Both the position numbers and the translations under genes were made by a program. From SFEL01 sp045592165 (GTDB lineage: Bacteria; Bacillota; Clostridia; Christensenellales; CAG-138): a DNA stretch of 8,950 nt. The notes beneath the pieces were generated by a model. It did no database searches. It was not told the origin of the DNA and was given only the letters and a program-made list of their open reading frames with translations. Shown one piece after another: positions 5,438-8,950 of this stretch. Location: contig JAZNUG010000169.1 in NCBI GenBank assembly GCA_045592165.1, forward strand, positions 1 to 8,950, given 5' to 3'. Position 1 is the first letter of the stretch; every line of letters starts with the position of its first letter.

Positions 5438-5848
5438 ATGAAAATACTGGTAATAGACGGACAGGGCGGACGAATCGGACGCGGGATTATAGAGCAGCTG
5501 AAAAAGGGCGGCTTTGCCGGAGAAATCGTTGCCGTGGGCACCAACAGCACCGCAACCGAGGCCATGATGAAGGCGGGCGCGGACAGGGGTGCCACGGGGG
5601 ATAACCCGGTGGCGGTAAATGCTTCCGAGGCGGATATCATCACAGGCCCCGTAGGCATAATTGCCGCCAATTCCCTGATGGGCGAGGTTACCCCGCGCAT
5701 GGCATATTCCGTTGCTGCCAGCAGGGCGAAGAAGATACTTGTGCCGGTTAACCGATGCAATATAGCAATGGCAGGCACTCAGGAGCTTACTCTCAACGAA
5801 TACATTGCCGGAGCGGCAGAGATGATACTGGCGGAATGCGCCGGATAG
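5438..5848 (+). CDS. DUF3842 family protein
   Basis: A 136-residue cytoplasmic protein with the pattern of DUF3842, a family of unknown function found largely in Clostridia. The N-terminus MKILVIDGQGGRIG places a glycine-rich loop (G8, G10, G11, G14) after a first beta strand, as in a small Rossmann-like nucleotide-binding fold. It continues with VGTNSTAT (33-40), AGADRGATGDNP (46-57), ITGPVGIIAANSL (68-80), GEVTP (82-86) and KKILVPVNRC (98-107). Binding of a nucleotide cofactor is an inference from the loop. The start is ATG 5438, where family similarity begins; the ribosome binding site AAAGGA (5421-5426) is 11 bases upstream. An in-frame ATG at 5426 would add four residues and is less likely. 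galM follows after 12 bp, so the two probably form an operon. Confidence 0.88.
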   Translation: MKILVIDGQGGRIGRGIIEQLKKGGFAGEIVAVGTNSTATEAMMKAGADRGATGDNPVAVNASEADIITGPVGIIAANSLMGEVTPRMAYSVAASRAKKILVPVNRCNIAMAGTQELTLNEYIAGAAEMILAECAG

Positions 5849-5860
5849 AAAGGAAGAATC

Positions 5861-6901
5861 ATGAAAATATCAACAGGATCATTCGGCAGACATGCCGACG
5901 GCTCAGAGGCTGCCCTTATCACTATACAAAGCGCATACGGCAAAGCCTGCTTTACCGACTACGGAGCATCCGTGGTATCCATTATTGTGCCGGATAAGGA
6001 CGGTAATATGGATGACGTGGTGCTGGGCTTTGACAATGCAGAGGAATACCGCGCGCAGGGCGCCTGCTTCGGAGCGATCTGCGGCAGGTTTGCAAACAGA
6101 CTGGCAGGGTCAAGGGCAAAGCTGAACGGCGTGGAATACAATCTGGATAAAAACCATGAGCTGTATACCATTCACGGCGGCGGCACAGGCTTTGACAAGC
6201 GGGTATGGGATTATCACACAGATGAAACAGGCGTAACTTTCTCCATTGAATCTGCCGATGGGGATATGGGATTTCCCGGCAATCTGAAGGTATCCGTGCG
6301 GTATGAATTCACAGACAGCGGAGTATTGTCCATTGATTTTTACGCCCTCAGCGACAAGGATACCCTAATCAACCTTACCAACCACGCATACTTTAATCTC
6401 AGCGGACACGCAAGCTGCGACGACCGTCAGCTGCTGCAGATAAACGCTGACTTCTTCAATCCCCAGGCAAAGGGCCAGCTGCCCACCGGCGAAGTGCGGC
6501 CCGTGGAAGGGACGGTTATGGATTTCCGCAGGGAAAAGGAGGTTGCTCTGGCATCAAAATCCGACGATGAGCAGATAATCATAGCGGGGAGCTTCGACCA
6601 TAACTTCCTGCTGAAAAAATCCGAAAGGGATGCGCTGGAATATGCAGGCTCCCTGCGCAGCGGCACAACCGGCATAAGCATGGAGGTATACACCACCATG
6701 CCCGCCATGATGATATACACCGCAAACTCCATGGAAATCACGGGGAAAAACGGCGCAGTTTACGGCAACCGTGGCGCCGTATGCATGGAATGTCAGAATG
6801 TTCCGGATTCCATGAGACATACCCATTTTCCATCGCCTGTGCTGAAGGCAGGGGAGCAGTATCGCGGCCGTACGGAATACCGCTTTTATGCACAAAATTG
6901 A
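5861..6901 (+). CDS. galM: Galactose mutarotase (aldose 1-epimerase)
   Basis: GalM interconverts alpha and beta anomers of D-galactose and D-glucose in the cytoplasm, feeding the Leloir pathway. The protein has 346 residues, the normal length. The active-site set is visible by family comparison: R76 in CGRFANR, H105 in IHGGGTGFDKRVW (acid-base region), H175 in NLTNHAYFNL (catalytic acid), D246 in FDHNF (substrate binding) and E310 in MECQNVPDS (catalytic base). There is no signal peptide, so it is an intracellular form. The ATG 5861 has AAGGAAG (5850-5856) as its ribosome binding site. It follows the DUF3842 gene by 12 bp; no galK, galT or galE is nearby. No clear terminator follows the stop, so read-through into the nfn genes is possible. 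Confidence 0.95.
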   Translation: MKISTGSFGRHADGSEAALITIQSAYGKACFTDYGASVVSIIVPDKDGNMDDVVLGFDNAEEYRAQGACFGAICGRFANRLAGSRAKLNGVEYNLDKNHELYTIHGGGTGFDKRVWDYHTDETGVTFSIESADGDMGFPGNLKVSVRYEFTDSGVLSIDFYALSDKDTLINLTNHAYFNLSGHASCDDRQLLQINADFFNPQAKGQLPTGEVRPVEGTVMDFRREKEVALASKSDDEQIIIAGSFDHNFLLKKSERDALEYAGSLRSGTTGISMEVYTTMPAMMIYTANSMEITGKNGAVYGNRGAVCMECQNVPDSMRHTHFPSPVLKAGEQYRGRTEYRFYAQN

Positions 6902-6913
6902 CAGCGAATCACA

Positions 6914-6942
6914 TTGACAATAATATAACGACGGCTTAATAT
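6914..6942 (+). promoter_or_regulatory. Near-consensus sigma-A promoter of nfnAB
   Basis: Perfect -35 TTGACA (6914-6919), 17-bp spacer and -10 TAATAT (6937-6942). Transcription should start near 6949, giving a leader of about 58 nt. Direct repeats TAATATAAC (6921-6929 and 6937-6945) and ACATTGA (6911-6917 and 6944-6950) overlap it. A short inverted repeat TGAC-AA-GTCA (6965-6974) lies in the leader and could be an operator. Confidence 0.85.
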
Positions 6943-7006
6943 AACATTGAGAACATAATTGTTTTGACAAGTCATTTTTTCAAATAAAACAAAGGAGCAA
7001 GTGTGG

Positions 7007-7855
7007 ATGTACCGTATAGTTAAAAAGCGCCGTTTGCATGAAACGGTTTCCCTCATTGAGGTGGAGGCACCTTATGTAGCCAGGAAGGCTCTGCCCGGCC
7101 AGTTTATCATACTGCGCATAGATGAGGAGGGCGAGCGCATCCCTCTGACCATTGCGGATTATGACCGTGAAAAGGGCACCGCAACGGTTATTTATCAGAA
7201 GGTGGGCGCCACCACAAAGCGCCTCGACCTGCTGGAAGAGGGCGATTACCTTGCGGACTTTGCAGGTCCTCTGGGCAAGGCCAGCGAATTTGAAGGCCTT
7301 GCAGGCAAGCGGGTTGCGGTTATCGGCGGCGGCCTTGGCGTTGCCATTGCATACCCCCAGGCAAAGGCGCTCAATGCCATCGGCGCAGAGGTGGATGCAT
7401 ACATCGGCTTCCGCAGCACTTCCCTCTTTGTACTTACCGAAGAATTTGCCGCAGCCGCAAAGAATCTCTTCGTAATGACCGACGACGGCTCCAACGGCAA
7501 TAAGGGATTTGTTACCGCAGCCCTCGAAGAGCAGCTGAAGGCCGGCGTACGCTACGATGAAGTATTCGTTCTTGGCCCCATGCCCATGATGCGTGCGGTA
7601 TGCAATATTACCAAGGAATACGGCATCAAGACCACTGTTTCCATGAACACCATAATGATAGACGGTACCGGCATGTGCGGCGGCTGCCGCCTGACCGTTG
7701 GCGGCGAAACCAAGTTTGCCTGCGTGGATGGCCCTGATTTTGACGGCCATCTGGTGGATTTTGACGAGGCAATCATGCGCAGCCGCATGTACAGGGCAGA
7801 GGAAAAGCAGTCCGATGAAAAGCACTTCTGCAACCTGATGGGAGAGGAGAGATAA
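7007..7855 (+). CDS. nfnA: NfnA, small subunit of NADH-dependent reduced ferredoxin:NADP+ oxidoreductase
   Basis: A ferredoxin-NADP reductase-type flavoprotein of 282 residues. In the known NfnAB complex this subunit carries FAD and a [2Fe-2S] cluster and handles NAD(H), while NfnB does the flavin-based bifurcation. The order is an FAD-binding barrel (about 1-90, with the flavin-contacting RIPLTIADYD at 44-53), a nucleotide-binding domain (GGGLGVA, 97-103; FVLGPMPMMRAV, 187-198) and a C-terminal cluster site DGTGMCGGCRL with C214, C217 and C229. D209 is a possible fourth ligand, as one Asp serves in characterised NfnA. The ATG 7007 is chosen because AGGAG (6993-6997) is nine bases upstream; GTG at 7001 would be too close. 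nfnB follows after 3 bp. Paralogous PyrK has a different cysteine spacing and a pyrD partner, which is absent here. Confidence 0.9.
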   Translation: MYRIVKKRRLHETVSLIEVEAPYVARKALPGQFIILRIDEEGERIPLTIADYDREKGTATVIYQKVGATTKRLDLLEEGDYLADFAGPLGKASEFEGLAGKRVAVIGGGLGVAIAYPQAKALNAIGAEVDAYIGFRSTSLFVLTEEFAAAAKNLFVMTDDGSNGNKGFVTAALEEQLKAGVRYDEVFVLGPMPMMRAVCNITKEYGIKTTVSMNTIMIDGTGMCGGCRLTVGGETKFACVDGPDFDGHLVDFDEAIMRSRMYRAEEKQSDEKHFCNLMGEER

Positions 7856-7858
7856 GCC

Positions 7859-8920
7859 ATGGCAAATATGAGCCTTCAGAAGACCCCTGCCCGCGAGCAG
7901 GCTCCGGATATCCGCAACAAGAACTTTCAGGAAGTATCACTGGGCTATGATGCCGAAATGGCGGTAAACGAGGCACAGCGCTGCCTTAACTGCAAGCATA
8001 TGCCCTGCGTTTCCGGCTGCCCGGTAAACGTACGTATTCCCGAATTTATAGAGTGCATAAAGAATAACGACTTTGACGGAGCATACTCCATAATCAAGAC
8101 CACCAACAACCTGCCCGCAATCTGCGGCCGCGTTTGCCCTCAGGAGACCCAGTGCGAAAGCAAGTGCGTAAGGGGCATTAAGGGCGAACCCGTTGGCATC
8201 GGCAGGCTGGAGCGCTTTGCCGCCGACTATGCAATGAGCAAGGGCGTTGCAGCGGATGCGGTTCCCGCTCCCAATGGCAAGAAGGTTGCTGTTATCGGTT
8301 CCGGCCCCGCAGGCCTTACCTGCGCAGGCGACCTTGCAAAGAAGGGTTACGAAGTACATATCTTTGAAGCGCTGCATACTCCCGGCGGCGTACTGGTTTA
8401 CGGTATTCCCGAATTCCGTCTTCCCAAGGCGCTGGTTCGTCAGGAAATCAAGAGCGTTGAGGATCTGGGCGTAAAGCTGGAAACCAACGTTGTGGTTGGC
8501 CGCTCCATAAGCCTTGATGAGCTGATGGAGGACGAAGGCTTCGATGCCGTATTTGTGGGCTCCGGCGCAGGTCTGCCCAACTTCCAGAAGATACCCGGCG
8601 AAAACCTCTGCGGCGTATACTCTGCCAATGAGTTCCTTACCCGTATAAACCTGATGAAGGCATATTCCTTCCCCAACACCGACACTCCTGTTCGCGTTGG
8701 CAAGAATGCTGCCATCATTGGCGGCGGCAATGTTGCCATGGACGCAGCCCGCTGCGCCAAGAGACTGGGCGCCGAAAACGTATACATCGTATACCGCCGC
8801 GGCGAGGCCGAGATGCCTGCCCGTCTTGAGGAAGTGCACCATGCCAAGGAGGAGGGCATCATATTCAAGGTGCTCACCAATCCCACCCGCATAAACGGCG
8901 ACGATAAAGTCGGATCGTAG
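7859..8920 (+). CDS. nfnB: NfnB, large subunit of NADH-dependent reduced ferredoxin:NADP+ oxidoreductase (frame ends prematurely)
   Basis: A member of the glutamate synthase small-subunit (GltD-like) family; in NfnAB it holds two [4Fe-4S] clusters and the bifurcating FAD and binds NADP(H). An N-terminal cluster domain has C42, C45, C50, C54 and C89, C93, C99, C103. A first dinucleotide fold has GSGPAG (147-152), with the family motif TPGGVLVYGIPEFRLPK (174-190). A second has GGGNVAMDAAR (288-298) and YRRGEAEMPAR (322-332). The absence of a glutamate synthase large subunit and the adjacent nfnA favour Nfn over GltD. The frame stops at TAG 8918 after 353 residues, but the family is about 460, and similarity ends at residue 350. 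All 21 earlier Lys codons are AAG; only K350 is AAA. This points to an error or chimeric join near 8904-8910. The ribosome binding site AGGAG (7845-7849) is nine bases from ATG. Confidence 0.9.
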   Translation: MANMSLQKTPAREQAPDIRNKNFQEVSLGYDAEMAVNEAQRCLNCKHMPCVSGCPVNVRIPEFIECIKNNDFDGAYSIIKTTNNLPAICGRVCPQETQCESKCVRGIKGEPVGIGRLERFAADYAMSKGVAADAVPAPNGKKVAVIGSGPAGLTCAGDLAKKGYEVHIFEALHTPGGVLVYGIPEFRLPKALVRQEIKSVEDLGVKLETNVVVGRSISLDELMEDEGFDAVFVGSGAGLPNFQKIPGENLCGVYSANEFLTRINLMKAYSFPNTDTPVRVGKNAAIIGGGNVAMDAARCAKRLGAENVYIVYRRGEAEMPARLEEVHHAKEEGIIFKVLTNPTRINGDDKVGS

Positions 8921-8950
8921 CCATGTCGTTCTGTGAGCCAAGGAGTTGGA

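Noticed and set aside
6960..6974. Rex-type redox operator upstream of nfnA
   Set aside because: TTGT and ACAA half sites are only four bases apart here, whereas Rex sites have a ten-base gap.
6980..7825. Minus-strand open frame of 281 codons opposite nfnA
   Set aside because: Shadow of a clear flavoprotein gene; no plausible start context or family features.
7937..8941. Long minus-strand open frame of 334 codons opposite nfnB
   Set aside because: It is an antisense shadow: composition is Ala/Gly/His-rich without any domain, and the plus frame carries full cofactor-binding and cysteine motifs.

Overview
The window looks like chromosomal DNA of an anaerobic, potentially spore-forming Firmicute of the class Clostridia. 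The basis is a Spo0A-type sporulation regulator at the left edge, a flavin-based NfnAB ferredoxin:NADP+ oxidoreductase pair at the right edge, an ECF-type vitamin transporter subunit, a DUF3842 protein, strong GGAGG-type ribosome binding sites and roughly balanced GC content. I cannot place it below class level. There are no tRNA or rRNA genes, CRISPR arrays, insertion sequences or phage genes.

Layout. (1) 1-562, minus: spo0A, cut by the left edge, followed upstream by a long (about 440 bp) divergent intergenic region with repeats and candidate promoters. (2) 1005-2025, plus: an ECF transporter S component and an uncharacterised small protein, apparently one operon, preceded by a structured leader of about 160 nt. 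It ends at a symmetric terminator (2026-2056). (3) 5288 down to 2125, minus: a compact four-gene operon of Nudix hydrolase, HAD phosphatase, DUF362 ferredoxin-like protein and DEDDh exonuclease. It starts from an extended -10 promoter and converges on the same terminator. (4) 5438-6901, plus: DUF3842 protein and galactose mutarotase, divergent from operon 3, possibly sharing one palindromic -35 hexamer. (5) 7007 to the right edge, plus: nfnA and nfnB behind a near-consensus sigma-A promoter. The nfnB reading frame ends early, within the last 50 bases of the window, in a way that looks like an assembly or contig-end error.

How the genes work together. NfnAB couples NADH, ferredoxin and NADP+ pools and is typical of fermentative anaerobes. 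GalM supplies alpha-galactose or alpha-glucose to sugar metabolism. The Nudix and HAD enzymes fit metabolite house-cleaning (ADP-ribose and phosphate esters), but their link to the DUF362 and exonuclease genes is known only from the shared operon. The S component needs an EcfA/A'/T module, which is not in the window.

Most of the window is ordinary core metabolism. The parts that merit a second look are the leader of the ECF gene, the unknown protein coupled to that transporter, the unusual acidic pocket and neighbourhood of spo0A with its 20-bp-phased repeat, and the broken end of nfnB.
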